Counted from the first letter of the stretch, positions 1 through 8,426 are shown. The stretch is DNA of 64,000 bases from an uncultured Bryobacterales bacterium (GCA_951813605.1 OX638379.1:1-64000), one strand, 5' to 3'. Made by a program: numbers and translations. Notes: generated by a model from the letters alone, not told the origin.

Positions 1-77
1 CACTTGCGCTCGCAGCCGAGCAGCGTGAGCGGACGGTTGAGGGCCTTGGAGGCGGCCCACTTGCGGGGGGCGGTCAC
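1..77 (-). CDS. VirB3/TrbD-like type IV secretion protein, N-terminal fragment
   Basis: A GTG start at 77 opens a frame that runs off the left edge. The visible 25 residues contain the stretch KALNRPLTLLGCER, which resembles the start of VirB3/TrbD inner-membrane proteins (a basic helix, then NRP and a glycine before the first membrane segment). It lies directly downstream of the VirB2/TrbC gene, with a GGAG ribosome binding site overlapping that gene's stop. In known systems VirB3 works with the VirB4 ATPase in pilus assembly. Only the N-terminus is seen, so the call rests mainly on gene order. Confidence 0.55.
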   Translation of the reverse strand, partial: MTAPRKWAASKALNRPLTLLGCERK

Positions 78-87
78 GATCGCGCTC

Positions 88-354
88 CTACGGGAAGAGC
101 CAGGTAACCCACTGCACCGCGCCGAGCACCATCGCCAGTCCGAAGACCACGCCGGCGAGCGCCCGCTTCGCACCGGGCGAGCCGAACGCGAAGGCCAGCC
201 CGGAGATGACCACGGCGATCAGCCCGAGGCCGCGGCCGATCGGGCCGGTGAACGCGGCCTCCAGGTTGGTGACCGCCGTATGCCAGGGGCTGTTGCCCTG
301 GGCCAGGGCCAACGCGGCGGCGAGCAGGAGGAGCGAAAGAAGTCTCACAGCCAT
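88..354 (-). CDS. trbC: VirB2/TrbC-family conjugative pilin
   Basis: An 88-aa protein when started at the ATG at 354. That start gives a clean signal-like segment (MAVRLLSLLLLAAALALAQ), whereas the longer frame to 435 adds an implausible leader. The mature part has two hydrophobic segments separated by a short basic, glycine-containing loop (around FGSPGAKRALAG), the standard layout of TrbC/VirB2 major pilins. VirB2 subunits build the conjugative pilus of type IV secretion systems. The downstream gene looks like VirB3/TrbD, the usual next gene. The rest of the transfer operon must lie left of the window, so transfer ability cannot be judged. Confidence 0.75.
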   Translation of the reverse strand: MAVRLLSLLLLAAALALAQGNSPWHTAVTNLEAAFTGPIGRGLGLIAVVISGLAFAFGSPGAKRALAGVVFGLAMVLGAVQWVTWLFP

Positions 355-671
355 CACGGCTGCATGGTAGGCAGCGCAGGCGGCCGGCACAACGGCGAAC
401 GCCGCCGGCACGCCGCGAAGAGGGCGGCCGGACACGGGGCAAGACGTTCGGGCACCGCCGCCGACCAGCCTAGATGGCTTTCACCACTCCAAGCGCCCGC
501 TTCCCGCTTGGCCGCGCCCTTTCAGAGCGCCGATCTCCCCCAGCGCGCCCCTGTGGTCGCGCCGATTCGTGCAATTAGAGCCGCGCCGTCCGGTATCTAG
601 TCGGTTTCGCGCGCGTCCTACAGGCATAACTAACGGGTTCTACAGGCTATACAGGTACTAACAATGTGAGC
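355..671. other. Gene-poor stretch between pilin gene and iterons
   Basis: I see no convincing gene here. The right part (about 600-671) is less GC-rich than its surroundings and has two copies of CTACAGGC (618-625 and 640-647 approximately). Together with the iterons just to the right it could form the DNA-unwinding part of a replication origin. That is inference only. Confidence 0.35.
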
Positions 672-815
672 CGTCACAGAACCTGCGCCAATTCGTCACA
701 GAACCTGCGCCGGCACCGTCACAGAACCTGCGCTGCACCGTCACAGAACCTGCGCTGCTGCGTCACAGAACCTGCGCTGAAGAGCGGTCGATAAAAAGCG
801 TCACAGAACCTGCGC
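672..815 (-). repeat. Six iterons of a plasmid-type replication origin
   Basis: Six identical copies of CGTCACAGAACCTGCGC lie at 672-688, 694-710, 717-733, 739-755, 761-777 and 799-815, all in the same orientation. The first five start 22-23 bp apart, two turns of the helix, as expected for binding sites of a replication initiator on one face of DNA. The sixth is offset by 38 bp and forms the 3' end of the repA gene: its minus strand encodes the last four residues and the TGA stop. Being next to repA supports an iteron-controlled origin of theta replication. The 5-6 bp spacers rule out a CRISPR array. Confidence 0.85.
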
Positions 816-1955
816 CCCGACTGGGTTATCCCAGCGCTTCGCGCGCTGGCGTTCTGCGCGGGTCGGCACGGACGGCGGGCAGGGACGGATGATCAATGAC
901 TTCTGCGTCGCTTCTGCGTCCAGCCCCGGCCACGCTGCCCGCACTGATGCGAGGCGTTTGCGGAATCTCCACCTAAACTGTCGAGTGAGCCTATATTCCG
1001 ATCCGAACTGGGCCATAAGGGAGTGCCAAGGCACCCTCACCGGCCTTTCCAGGCTGAACGCCCTATAGGTGAGCCACGCGTATAGGTCGAGCGCGAGCGG
1101 CGAGCGGCGCACCTGGGCCACGATGTCCATGTTCAGCGGGACGGCCTTTTCGACGGCAAGCGTGTGGAATCGCTCGCTTAGGGTGACCGCCACCCCACGC
1201 TCGCTGACTTCCATCCAGCGGTCCGCAATCACGACGTTCCTCCCGAGCTTTTCCGTGAAGTTGGTCGTCGTCCAAGTGGTCGCGCAGAGACGGTCCAGCT
1301 GCTCCCTCGCGAGGGTGGACGGCCCGGCAGGCCCTCCGGACTGCGGGATATTCATCGCGCGCAGCATTCCGGCGACCGTGCTGCCCAGCGTGAAGCGTCG
1401 CCCCCGCGTGAGGACCGCACCTGTAGCGAGATAGATCAAAGCGAGCCGGGCGTACACGCCGAACGGCAGGCCTATCCTGGCGGGCGCGTGCAGCGTCGTG
1501 CTGGTGCCCCCGTTCCGGCGGGTGAATTCCGCCGTGCGCGGCTTCGTGTGGGGCAGCGTCGTGCAGACTAGGAGCTTGGGCAGGTACCCGATCCTCGGTC
1601 GCGGTACTGCCGCCGAGCTCGGGGTGCCGTTCACCGGCCGCTCGGGGCCTTCTCCCTCCACGACGAAATTCAGCCCCGGAGCCAAGCCGAGATCACGCAG
1701 CTTGTTCGCAACCACCACCAGACCCGTGTGGTGTCGCGCGCGCTCGGCCTCGGCGGCCGAGCCGAACGCAAGGACGACTCCGCCGTAGCGGTCGGTCGCG
1801 ACGGGCCGCTGGCGCCTCAGCCAGCCGATATCGGCCGGCGAAACACTGCTTGACGCTTCGGCGGCCTCTCGGGCCCGGGCGTAGGCGGCTCCCGCCGCCG
1901 CCCTCGAGCGGAGCGCGTCTTCGGACGTGGTGCGATTAGGGACTGTGGGTTGCAA
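801..1955 (-). CDS. repA: RepA-family plasmid replication initiator
   Basis: A 384-aa protein. The central and C-terminal part (about residues 150-350) matches the plasmid RepA_C family as I know it: LPFGVYARLALIYLATGA, a conserved GGPAGPS turn, then VPLNMDIVAQVRRSPLALDLYAWLTYR. It would bind the adjacent iterons and start replication. The start is a TTG at 1955 preceded by GAGGAGG at 5-bp spacing, which is better than any internal ATG. The last codons coincide with an iteron, so initiator binding and the gene's 3' end are physically linked. This gene inside a tRNA-integrated element implies a plasmid or phage-plasmid stage. Both frames upstream belong to a broken phage gene that ends where repA begins, suggesting a recombination joint. 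Confidence 0.85.
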   Translation of the reverse strand: MQPTVPNRTTSEDALRSRAAAGAAYARAREAAEASSSVSPADIGWLRRQRPVATDRYGGVVLAFGSAAEAERARHHTGLVVVANKLRDLGLAPGLNFVVEGEGPERPVNGTPSSAAVPRPRIGYLPKLLVCTTLPHTKPRTAEFTRRNGGTSTTLHAPARIGLPFGVYARLALIYLATGAVLTRGRRFTLGSTVAGMLRAMNIPQSGGPAGPSTLAREQLDRLCATTWTTTNFTEKLGRNVVIADRWMEVSERGVAVTLSERFHTLAVEKAVPLNMDIVAQVRRSPLALDLYAWLTYRAFSLERPVRVPWHSLMAQFGSEYRLTRQFRWRFRKRLASVRAAWPGLDAEATQKSLIIRPCPPSVPTRAERQRAKRWDNPVGAQVL

Positions 1956-1989
1956 GGCGGCCTCCTCGGCTGCCTGGCAACGCGCGATC

Positions 1990-3600
1990 CCTCTGCGACG
2001 CGGGAGCGCAAGATGTAGTTAGTTGCGTCCGGATTGACGCCGTCGAAGTCGATCTCCCTCTTGAGATCGGTCCGCCACTTCTGGATGGAGCCCGTCTTGC
2101 CGTTCAGCCGGCTTGAAGAGCCAGCGCTCGCCCGCCTCGTCGGTCCAGAACTCCTTGACATGCGCGCCGCCGACCTGGGCCTTGCCGTCGTATTTGAGAC
2201 TCCCTGGCTTGGGGGTCTTGTCCGCCCAGGCCGCGTCGGCCGCTTCGAATTCGCTGCCCTTCTTGGTGAAGGTGGGCGGCACGGCGGGCTCCGGTGCCTG
2301 AGACACGGGCTTGGGCGTGGCAGGCGCCTTGGCTGTCGTCGCCTTTTTGCTGCAGTGCTTCGCCAGCCAGGCGCCGTGCTTCTTCTCAATGGCGGCCTTC
2401 GCCGCCTGCACCTTGGCCGGATTCGGTCTCGGTGAAGATCGTGACCAGCTCGTCCTTGTTCGACCATTGCCAGTGCTTGACCTGGGTCTCCTTGGCCAGG
2501 GTCTTGAGCTGGGTTGCCTTGAGCGCCGCCTCGGCGTCCTTCACCGCCGAGAAGAAGTCGGCGTAACCAGAGGGTGATTCGGGCACGACCACCTTGGCGG
2601 TCGCCTCTTCCAGCGCGTCCTTGGCCTTGTTGAGCGCTTCCTTCTTGGCGGCCTCGAGCGCCTCTTGCTTGGCCTGCTCGGCGAGCTGGAGCCGGGCGTG
2701 GATCAGCTGCTGCTTGTTCTTGAGCGGCCCGATGTGGTGCTTCTTTTTGGCCTCGATGAGGAGCTTGCCCTTGAGGCCCGAGTGATCCACGCCCGGCTCC
2801 AGCTCGTCGAGCAGCTTGATGAAGTCGGCCTTGGTGCGGGCGATGGAGACGCCGTTCTGCTTGGACAGGGCCTGGAGCTGCTTGACCATGAGACCGCTCA
2901 AGTCCCCGATCTGACCGCTCTCGAACGCGGCCTTGAGCTTGGCCGTCTCCTGGGACTTGGCCTTCGCCTACTCCTCGATGGCCTGCGGCGGCAGGATGCA
3001 GGCGGCCCCGGACTGGACAGGAGCCGAGATCGCGGTCAGGGGAACGAGCGCCGCCTTGGCGCCCAGCTCGCCGCCGCAGATCTCCAGCGGCCAGGCCACG
3101 ACGCTGGTGCACCGGCAGTTGGGATGGGCGGGCTGCTGGGGGAACCGGCCCGTGTCGAACACCTTGCCGTCGAGCGGGCCACAGACCGGACAGACGCGCT
3201 CGTCCTCCATCGTCATCCATTCGAGCTTCTCGACGCCCACCTGCTGGTGGAACTTCAACCGCCCCTGGTTGTGGGCGCGCAGCATCTCGGTGCGGGCGAT
3301 CACCTCCATGCGGTACTGCGCCTTGCGGAACACCTTGGAGCCAGCGTGCCGGAACGATTCCGGGTCCTTCACCACGTGCCCGAGGTCGCGGACGATGTCC
3401 TCGACGCCCTTGCCGGTGGCGATGCCGCTCATCACGGTGCGCAGGATGCCGTCGGCCAGTTCGCGGTGGACGTCGCCGGCGAGCACCAGGTTGTACTGGC
3501 TCATGAAGTCGAGCGCGTCGGTGTCGATCAGGGTGAAGGCGCGGGTGGCGAGCTTGTCGATCCCTTCGGGAGTGAGATCGCGGAACTCGGCTCGACCTGC
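1990..3600 (-). pseudogene. Broken phage minor head / head-morphogenesis protein (SPP1 gp7-like)
   Basis: The N-terminal part (read from about 3600; first in-frame ATG at 3504) has the SPP1 gp7/Mu F-like signature ARTEMLRAHNQGRL, then DERVCPVCGPLDGK and HPNCRC, a zinc-binding-like tail that helps head assembly. The frame is interrupted by an amber codon at 2968-2970, resumes in the same frame (KAKSQETAKLKAAF, then a SAP-like helical region to 2386), shifts frame near 2420 and again near 2105. The C-terminal piece includes GGAHVKEFWTDEAGERWLFK. No good start codon lies upstream of 3504 although homologous-looking sequence extends there. The gene is therefore non-functional unless the amber is read through and the shifts are sequencing errors. 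It points to a phage contribution to the element. Confidence 0.75.
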
Positions 3601-3692
3601 GACACAGCCGCTGGCACGTTCACCGCGCCTGAGCCGCCCTCCGAAGAGTAGCCGCGCTTCCCAACTGCGGGGTCCGTGATAGCGTCACGGGC

Positions 3693-4166
3693 ATGGACGC
3701 CTGGAAGCGCCGCTTCGCCTGGATACGTCACCGCTGGAGGCCGGTTCTGCTCTGCGGCGGGAGCGCGCTCTTTCTTGTCCTGGCCATTGCCAACTGGCCG
3801 CTGAGCTGGGAAGTCACGAAGCATATTTTCGACCGGGCCGTGATCCATTTCTTCTCCAGCGCGGGCGTCTACCTGATCGGCCTGTGGGGCTTCTGGCTGC
3901 TGGAGCGCAAGGTCAGCTGGTGGCCCGAGCTGCGCGGCTGGTGGGAGTTCATCCTGCCCGCGCTGCTGTCGTTCGCCGGCATCAGCCTGCGCGAGGTCTT
4001 CGACGTGGCGAACGGCGGGCCCGTCGTCAAGTCCGTCTGCGACTGGCTGAGCTGGCTGCTCGGCCTCGGCACGAGCGTCTGGGCCATCTGCCGGCTCAGC
4101 CCGCGTCTGCTCGGGGTGCGCGCGGAGATTGCCAAGGCGCGGGAGGAACGCCTTGCCGGAGCCTGA
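3693..4166 (+). CDS. Predicted polytopic membrane protein of phage lysis cassette
   Basis: A 157-aa protein with a basic N-terminus and about four hydrophobic segments (roughly residues 17-37, 50-72, 85-102 and 122-142). No family is recognised. It opens a four-gene plus-strand run that continues with a small membrane protein, an M15 endolysin and a 3TM holin, all overlapping or within a few bases, so a role in host lysis or envelope permeabilisation is inferred from context only. It is divergent from the broken head gene, with about 90 bp between them. Confidence 0.6.
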   Translation: MDAWKRRFAWIRHRWRPVLLCGGSALFLVLAIANWPLSWEVTKHIFDRAVIHFFSSAGVYLIGLWGFWLLERKVSWWPELRGWWEFILPALLSFAGISLREVFDVANGGPVVKSVCDWLSWLLGLGTSVWAICRLSPRLLGVRAEIAKAREERLAGA

Positions 4167-4401
4167 CGCCAACTTGCTGCTCGCTGCAATCTTGGTGCTG
4201 CTGACCATCGTGGGCGGCGCCATCGCGGCCTGGAAGCGCGCCACCGCCGACCTCAAGGAAACGGCGGAGCTGCGCGGAGCCGTCAAGGCCGATCTCCAGC
4301 ACCTGAAGAAGCTGCCCGAAAAGGTGGACAGGCTGGAACGCTGCCAGACCGCCATCAAAGAGGACGTGGCCTGGATTCGCGGGCGGCTGGAGAAGGGCTG
4401 A
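4153..4401 (+). CDS. Small single-span membrane protein with coiled coil (holin/spanin-like)
   Basis: The TTG at 4153 gives an 82-aa protein overlapping the preceding gene by 14 bp. A start at 4129 is also open but would overlap further. One membrane segment (about residues 8-26, LLAAILVLLTIVGGAIAAW) is followed by a charged helix with heptad-like leucines to the C-terminus. This shape is common for small phage lysis accessory proteins. Position directly before an endolysin supports that reading. The sequence alone does not distinguish holin, antiholin or inner-membrane spanin. Confidence 0.55.
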   Translation: MPEPDANLLLAAILVLLTIVGGAIAAWKRATADLKETAELRGAVKADLQHLKKLPEKVDRLERCQTAIKEDVAWIRGRLEKG

Positions 4402-4404
4402 ACC

Positions 4405-4824
4405 GTGGACCTTGCGCCGTACCATCTGTCCTACGACGAACTGGCCTGCCATGACGCCGCCCGCACGCCATATCCCCGGCAGTGGCGCGAGACGCGGCTG
4501 CCCGGGCTGGCCGCGACGTTCGAGAACCTGCGCCAGCACTGCGGCAACGGCCCGCTGATGGTTCTGTCGGCCTACCGCACGCCGGAGCACAACGCGGCGG
4601 TCGGCGGCAGGCCGCACAGCCAGCACATCGAGGGCCGTGCCTTGGATGTAGCGAACCCGCGGGACATGAACGCCCGGGATTTCCACGGCCGCGCGCGGGA
4701 GTGGGCGAAGACAGCGCCGGACCTGCGCGGCCTCGGCTACTACCGCTGGGGCGTCCATCTCGACATCCGGCCCGCTGGCCGGCTCGTCGCCCGGGGCGGC
4801 CAATCCGTGGGCGTGAGGGCATGA
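4405..4824 (+). CDS. M15-family peptidase, probable phage endolysin
   Basis: A 139-aa protein from a GTG at 4405, three bases after the previous stop. The motifs SAYRTPEHNAAVG, HSQHIEGRALDVA (the SxHxxGxAxD zinc-site pattern) and GVHLDIR (the second HxD pattern) are diagnostic of the M15 D-Ala-D-Ala carboxypeptidase/endolysin fold. It would cut peptidoglycan cross-bridges or stem peptides. There is no signal peptide, which fits release through a holin encoded by the next gene. Length is normal for a single-domain Peptidase_M15_3 endolysin. All zinc ligands appear present, so the enzyme looks intact. Confidence 0.85.
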   Translation: MDLAPYHLSYDELACHDAARTPYPRQWRETRLPGLAATFENLRQHCGNGPLMVLSAYRTPEHNAAVGGRPHSQHIEGRALDVANPRDMNARDFHGRAREWAKTAPDLRGLGYYRWGVHLDIRPAGRLVARGGQSVGVRA

Positions 4825-5246
4825 TGGGAGTGCTAAGCAAGATCGTCGGAGCTCCCTTCATCGGGGCAGCCGAGGGCATCGCCAGCATCATCGACCGCTT
4901 CGTGGAGACGGCGGACGAAAAGGCCGCTGCCGAGATCGTCAAGCAGCGCATCCTCGCGCGGCCCCGCGAGGCTCAGATCGAGATCAACAAGATCGAGGCC
5001 GCCCACCGCTCGATTCTCGTTGCCGGATGGCGTCCGTTCATCGGCTGGGTGTGCGGCGTCTGCCTCGGGCTGTACTTCGTCCCGCAGTACGTGCTGGCCG
5101 CCTTCCTGTGGGGCCGCCAGGTGATCCGCACCGACGAGCTGGTGCCGTACCCAGTCGGCGTGGACGGGCTGATGGAACTGGTGCTGGCCCTGCTCGGCAT
5201 GGGCATGCTGCGCTCGGTCGAGAAGCTGGGCGGGAAGGCGAGGTAA
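4821..5246 (+). CDS. GTA_holin_3TM-family holin
   Basis: A 141-aa protein starting at the ATG at 4821, which overlaps the endolysin stop as ATGA and so is probably translationally coupled. An amphipathic N-terminal part with the acidic helix VETADEKAAAEIVKQRIL is followed by three hydrophobic stretches (about residues 70-85, 88-105 and 118-132), including WRPFIGWVCGVCLGLYF. This is the typical layout of the 'holin of 3TMs, for gene-transfer release' family known from gene transfer agents and phages. It would form the membrane lesion that lets the M15 enzyme out. Confidence 0.75.
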   Translation: MMGVLSKIVGAPFIGAAEGIASIIDRFVETADEKAAAEIVKQRILARPREAQIEINKIEAAHRSILVAGWRPFIGWVCGVCLGLYFVPQYVLAAFLWGRQVIRTDELVPYPVGVDGLMELVLALLGMGMLRSVEKLGGKAR

Positions 5247-5456
5247 GTCGCTCCGACACTCTCCACGCAGCTCCGGTACGTATCGAATGGAACCAGCCGT
5301 TAGACCTGGCCGAAGCAAGGAGGGTGACGGGGGATCCGCCGGCACCGCAACGGAACCTCGACGGTGCCGGGGCCTCCAATTAGGACGCCTTGGTTCTCGC
5401 TTCCAGACGCTTCGGTGTCCGTCAGGATCCGCTTGTGGGTATGCCCGTTGCGATGG
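5247..5456. other. Intergenic region after lysis cassette
   Basis: No gene or clear regulatory signal was recognised. Base composition changes here from GC-rich phage-type sequence to the AT-richer gene that follows on the minus strand, which marks a probable module boundary. Confidence 0.3.
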
Positions 5457-5984
5457 TTAGAGTTTTTTTCTCAATTTCTTTACTTGATATTCGCTGATAC
5501 TCAGGATCTTTGCTGTTTCGAAATTTGTTTTCCCTTCACTTCTCAGCTGATCGATGAGTCTTTTTCTGGCAGCAACGCTGCTCTCGTGATCATCCTGCCT
5601 ACTGTCGTCATCATTCATTATTTGCACTGTGCAGTGCTGAGAAGGGGTCTGAAAATATGCTGGAGTCGCAATGCGACGCGGCCCAACAGTGACGAAACCC
5701 AGCAGAACAGCCAAGAGCTTCAGGATACAAAGCGTAAGAACAGCTTCATCGAACTTACGTGCCTTCAGTACGTTGAGGGAGCATTCGCTCCAATATGCCA
5801 GACGCTCCTTATGCATCGCGTTCGTTTCTATATCTTGAATTTCTTTCGTGACCTTCTTGAGAACCTTTCGAAACCACTTCTTCCTAATTCTCTCATCGTG
5901 CGCATGCCCTGCAATGTGCGACGCTTTAGGGCCTAGAAATGAGCGAATCGTCGTTTCAAATAGGGTTTCGTAGTTTTGAATCAC
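5457..5984 (-). CDS. Hypothetical protein with C-terminal helix-turn-helix-like tail
   Basis: A GTG at 5984 has AAGGAG at good spacing and is preferred over the TTG at 6008. The 175-aa product has a charged, helical N-terminal part, one hydrophobic segment in the middle (around VLTLCILKLLAVLLGFVTV) and a C-terminal RLIDQLRSEGKTNFETAKIL plus SEYQVKKLRKKL that looks like a short recruitment-type helix-turn-helix. The gene is clearly less GC-rich than the phage genes to its left, which suggests separate acquisition. No family is recognised and no function is proposed. Confidence 0.5.
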   Translation of the reverse strand: MIQNYETLFETTIRSFLGPKASHIAGHAHDERIRKKWFRKVLKKVTKEIQDIETNAMHKERLAYWSECSLNVLKARKFDEAVLTLCILKLLAVLLGFVTVGPRRIATPAYFQTPSQHCTVQIMNDDDSRQDDHESSVAARKRLIDQLRSEGKTNFETAKILSISEYQVKKLRKKL

Positions 5985-6045
5985 AATAGGATCTCCTTCT
6001 TGCAGCAAATGTAACTATACAGATCTGGACGCCTTGTTGAAACAG

Positions 6046-6402
6046 CTAGCAATCGTCATGACTGCCGCTACTCCGCCACGCGGTGCCGGGCATCGGGACG
6101 GCCCTGCCGGTCTTCATGGCCTGGCGCAACACCGGGCGCAGGGAACGGATGGTGTCTTCGCTGACCTCGGAGCGCGAGCTGAGGCCCGTGGGCTCGGCGT
6201 GGTCGGGCCGGTAGAGAATCATGGCGACGCTTCGTTCTAGCGCGTCGTGAAGCGCCTCGAGAAACGCATCTCCACCAAGGAGCAGGTCCTCAAGACACTC
6301 TCCAACGCGCCAGCTTCTATCACATCGACGGTCAGGTTGTACTTGAGCTTGACCTTCACGATCGTATCCGCGAACCAACAGCGGTTGCTTTGCGGCAGAC
6401 AA
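6046..6402 (-). pseudogene. N-terminal part of an unknown gene, cut at a 31-bp repeat
   Basis: The frame contains a plausible protein segment (ALERSVAMILYRPDHAEPTG, then EVSEDTIRSLRPVLRQAMK) ending in GRAVPMPGTAWR, after which homology-like sequence stops and a stop follows within eight residues. The same GRAVP-PGTAWR stretch recurs in the same reading frame at 9291-9321 and is continued there by a C-terminal half. The segment upstream (about 6250-6350) also reads well in another frame, so there may be a frameshift. The start is unclear. No function is recognised. Confidence 0.4.
6072..6102. repeat. 31-bp direct repeat, left copy
   Basis: Positions 6072-6102 and 9291-9321 match at 29 of 31 bases in the same orientation; they differ only at the 8th and 20th bases. 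The two copies bracket the nuclease-kinase module and lie inside the two half-genes in the same reading frame. Confidence 0.75.
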
Positions 6403-6429
6403 CCCGGGAGCGACCTTGAGAACGCCTGT

Positions 6430-7575
6430 TTAGAAGGTCGCAAACTCAGCCAGGGCGCGTCTCCAAGGACGAAGCCACGCTCCATCGTTCCAGACTTCCT
6501 CCATTAGAACATTGGCATCCCCGAGCGTGCGCCATTCGTTTTCGGTGTTGGAAAGAAGCGTTCCGGCATCGACTGCGCCGGAGTCAAATCGACTCTCGAA
6601 GTCCCAGAACCAGTAAAGGAACTGTCGCCAGCTCGTGGCCAACCACGGAGAACCAGGCTCAGAGCCAAACTGTTCTAGGATATGTTGACCGAACGGGTTC
6701 CTCAGACTTGCTGCGCTTAGGAGGTCACGATCCTTAATTCGGTCGAGATCCGACGCGCGCAGGAATGCAAGAAGCGATTCCTCGAACCAGTAGGGGAGCT
6801 GCCCGCCACCCTTGGGAGGCTCCTCGAAGCGAGACCTGGTGAAACGACGAAGGTTGAAGAATTTTCCAGTGGCACAGGACGACGCCCCCGCAGCTTTCCA
6901 CAACACGACGTCGGAGGAGCAAAATCCAACGATAACGTCAATCTCCGCGTTGCTGAGGGCGGCAATGAGGCGCATTGCTCCTTTGATCGCCTCGACTTCT
7001 ACAAGTTCTTGTCGAGGGTCCGTAGTGCCGCTAAACACCAAGTAGATTCTGTTACAAGGACCCACCGACAAGATCGAGCTGATCTCGAGCGATCGGTCTG
7101 GTGTTGTGAGCTCATCGAAGCCGATTAGTGCGGTCTGAATCGGCCGAATACCGCTCCTCTCTAACCTGGTGCAGAGTTTGTCCGCGACATCGACGAGCAG
7201 CGAAAAATACTCATTCCCGAACACATGTGGCACAACTGCTGGTGAACACACCGCCATCGGCCTAATCTCTTCGCACGTGGTCGCAATTCGGTCGACGATC
7301 CGGTCCCACCAGGCTGGTGACATGAGATCTGCTTTATCAACGTCGGCAGGAAAATATGTCCAATCGCGGAGGACCCCTCGTTGAGTCTTGGGATAGTACA
7401 GTTGCGGATCGAATACCGTCTCGAATGCCTGGTGCGCCCGCCTCTCTTGGATTTGGCCAATCACTTTGTCTTTCCGGTAGTTGACCGGGCTCAGAATGGC
7501 TCCGCGGTAGCTGGCGAACTCTGGAAGACCTAATAGGTTCTCCGAATGGTGGCCCATTTGGTGGTAGGTACCCAT
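6430..7575 (-). CDS. Unknown 381-aa protein of nuclease-kinase module
   Basis: This soluble 381-aa protein has no recognised family. It has no signal peptide or membrane segment. Visible landmarks are FASYRGAILSPVNY near residue 20, GFDELTTPDRSLEISSI around residue 170, a cysteine/serine-rich stretch GFCSSDVVLWKAAGASSCAT around 240, and a tryptophan-rich C-terminal third (YWFEESLLAFL, WRQFLYWFWDFESRF). Alternating hydrophobic strands and helices in residues 90-250 suggest an alpha/beta fold, possibly a barrel, but this is inference. Its ATG overlaps the TAA of the kinase gene by one base (TAATG), so it is almost certainly co-translated with it. It could be the kinase's target or the module's effector or sensor. 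Confidence 0.7.
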   Translation of the reverse strand: MGTYHQMGHHSENLLGLPEFASYRGAILSPVNYRKDKVIGQIQERRAHQAFETVFDPQLYYPKTQRGVLRDWTYFPADVDKADLMSPAWWDRIVDRIATTCEEIRPMAVCSPAVVPHVFGNEYFSLLVDVADKLCTRLERSGIRPIQTALIGFDELTTPDRSLEISSILSVGPCNRIYLVFSGTTDPRQELVEVEAIKGAMRLIAALSNAEIDVIVGFCSSDVVLWKAAGASSCATGKFFNLRRFTRSRFEEPPKGGGQLPYWFEESLLAFLRASDLDRIKDRDLLSAASLRNPFGQHILEQFGSEPGSPWLATSWRQFLYWFWDFESRFDSGAVDAGTLLSNTENEWRTLGDANVLMEEVWNDGAWLRPWRRALAEFATF

Positions 7576-8426
7576 TACGAACTCCTCTCTTGATCAGCCC
7601 AGGCTCGAGCAAGCATCTCCGGCCTACGAAACCGTTCGACTGGCCAAGCTGAAACCATTTGGGGAAGCGCCGTAAGGCCGGCATTTGTAGCGGCTTCGCG
7701 AAATCGTGATGTGGGGCCCTTTCGCTGGTACACATGTGTCACGATGTCGCGCCGAGAGTCACCCGTCCCCCCATATGGATGGAATTCGAGCGCAGCAAAA
7801 GCAAGCACTACGCCAAGCGAAAACTGATCGGACCTCCAATCGATGAGCGCCTTGTTGTTTAGAAGCTGTTCCGGCGGCGCATAGAGCGGCGTCCCTGGCC
7901 CTAGAATCGCCCCTGTCGGCGTAATCGAGGCAGCGCTAAGGTCACGCACGAGCCCAAAGTCGACCAGCACGGGAGTCTCGCCGTCCTCGCGGAGCATTAC
8001 ATTTGCTGGTTTGAGGTCCCGATGCACAAGGCCAAGCGCTCCGATATGCGAGACAGCGTCGATCAGCAGAGCGCCGAGCCTCTGGACGGAGGTGGGTGTG
8101 AAGCGACCTTGATCGCTCAGCCGTGCTTCTAGTGAGCCACCGCCAACAAACTCCTCGAGCGAATACAGAAACGATTCTGATCCAATCGCGTGCCGTTCAA
8201 TACGGGTGACTCGAGCAATATTTGGGTGGTTACATCGAGCCATCGCGTTGATTTCTCGAAAAGCTCGTTCGTCGGATGCTTCAGGTTGGTACAATTTCAA
8301 AGCACTAACCACACCGTTGGCGCTGACCTTAAACGTCTCCTTGACTGCACCCGCTCCGACGTGGCCGTGAAACGTTAGGTTTTCAGCCATGCAGATTGCA
8401 CGCGCAATACCCTCCGGGTCAGACAT
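7575..8426 (-). CDS. Ser/Thr protein kinase (Hanks type)
   Basis: A 283-aa single-domain kinase with all key residues: glycine loop GAGAVKE (24-30), catalytic Lys44, helix-C Glu58, HRDLKPAN with Asp137 and Asn142, DFG at 156-158, and a YAPPEQ variant of the APE motif before DQFSLGVVLAF. There is no membrane span or extracellular sensor, so it is cytoplasmic. Two ATGs (8432, 8426) are possible. The one at 8426 overlaps the nuclease stop by eight bases, and the gene's own stop overlaps the next start, so the three genes form one tight operon. Stand-alone soluble kinases inside mobile elements next to nuclease-fold proteins are often part of defence or abortive-infection systems, which is my inference here. 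Confidence 0.85.
   Translation of the reverse strand: MSDPEGIARAICMAENLTFHGHVGAGAVKETFKVSANGVVSALKLYQPEASDERAFREINAMARCNHPNIARVTRIERHAIGSESFLYSLEEFVGGGSLEARLSDQGRFTPTSVQRLGALLIDAVSHIGALGLVHRDLKPANVMLREDGETPVLVDFGLVRDLSAASITPTGAILGPGTPLYAPPEQLLNNKALIDWRSDQFSLGVVLAFAALEFHPYGGTGDSRRDIVTHVYQRKGPTSRFREAATNAGLTALPQMVSAWPVERFRRPEMLARAWADQERSS

Noticed and set aside
672..815. CRISPR array
   Set aside because: The repeats are only 17 bp and the gaps 5-6 bp (one of 21 bp), with no cas genes. The phasing and the adjacent repA fit iterons.
1817..3220. 467-codon open frame on the minus strand
   Set aside because: Most of it is an out-of-frame shadow of the head-morphogenesis gene. Only its last part matches a true segment after a frameshift.
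3528..4358. 276-codon minus-strand frame opposite the lysis genes
   Set aside because: It lies antisense to two plus-strand genes with clear membrane and lysis features and has low-complexity, proline/alanine-rich sequence.
6430..7575. The 381-aa protein as a tRNA-guanine transglycosylase-like (DpdA) enzyme
   Set aside because: An alpha/beta barrel seemed possible, but the zinc CxCxxC pattern and catalytic aspartate blocks were not visible, so no function was assigned.
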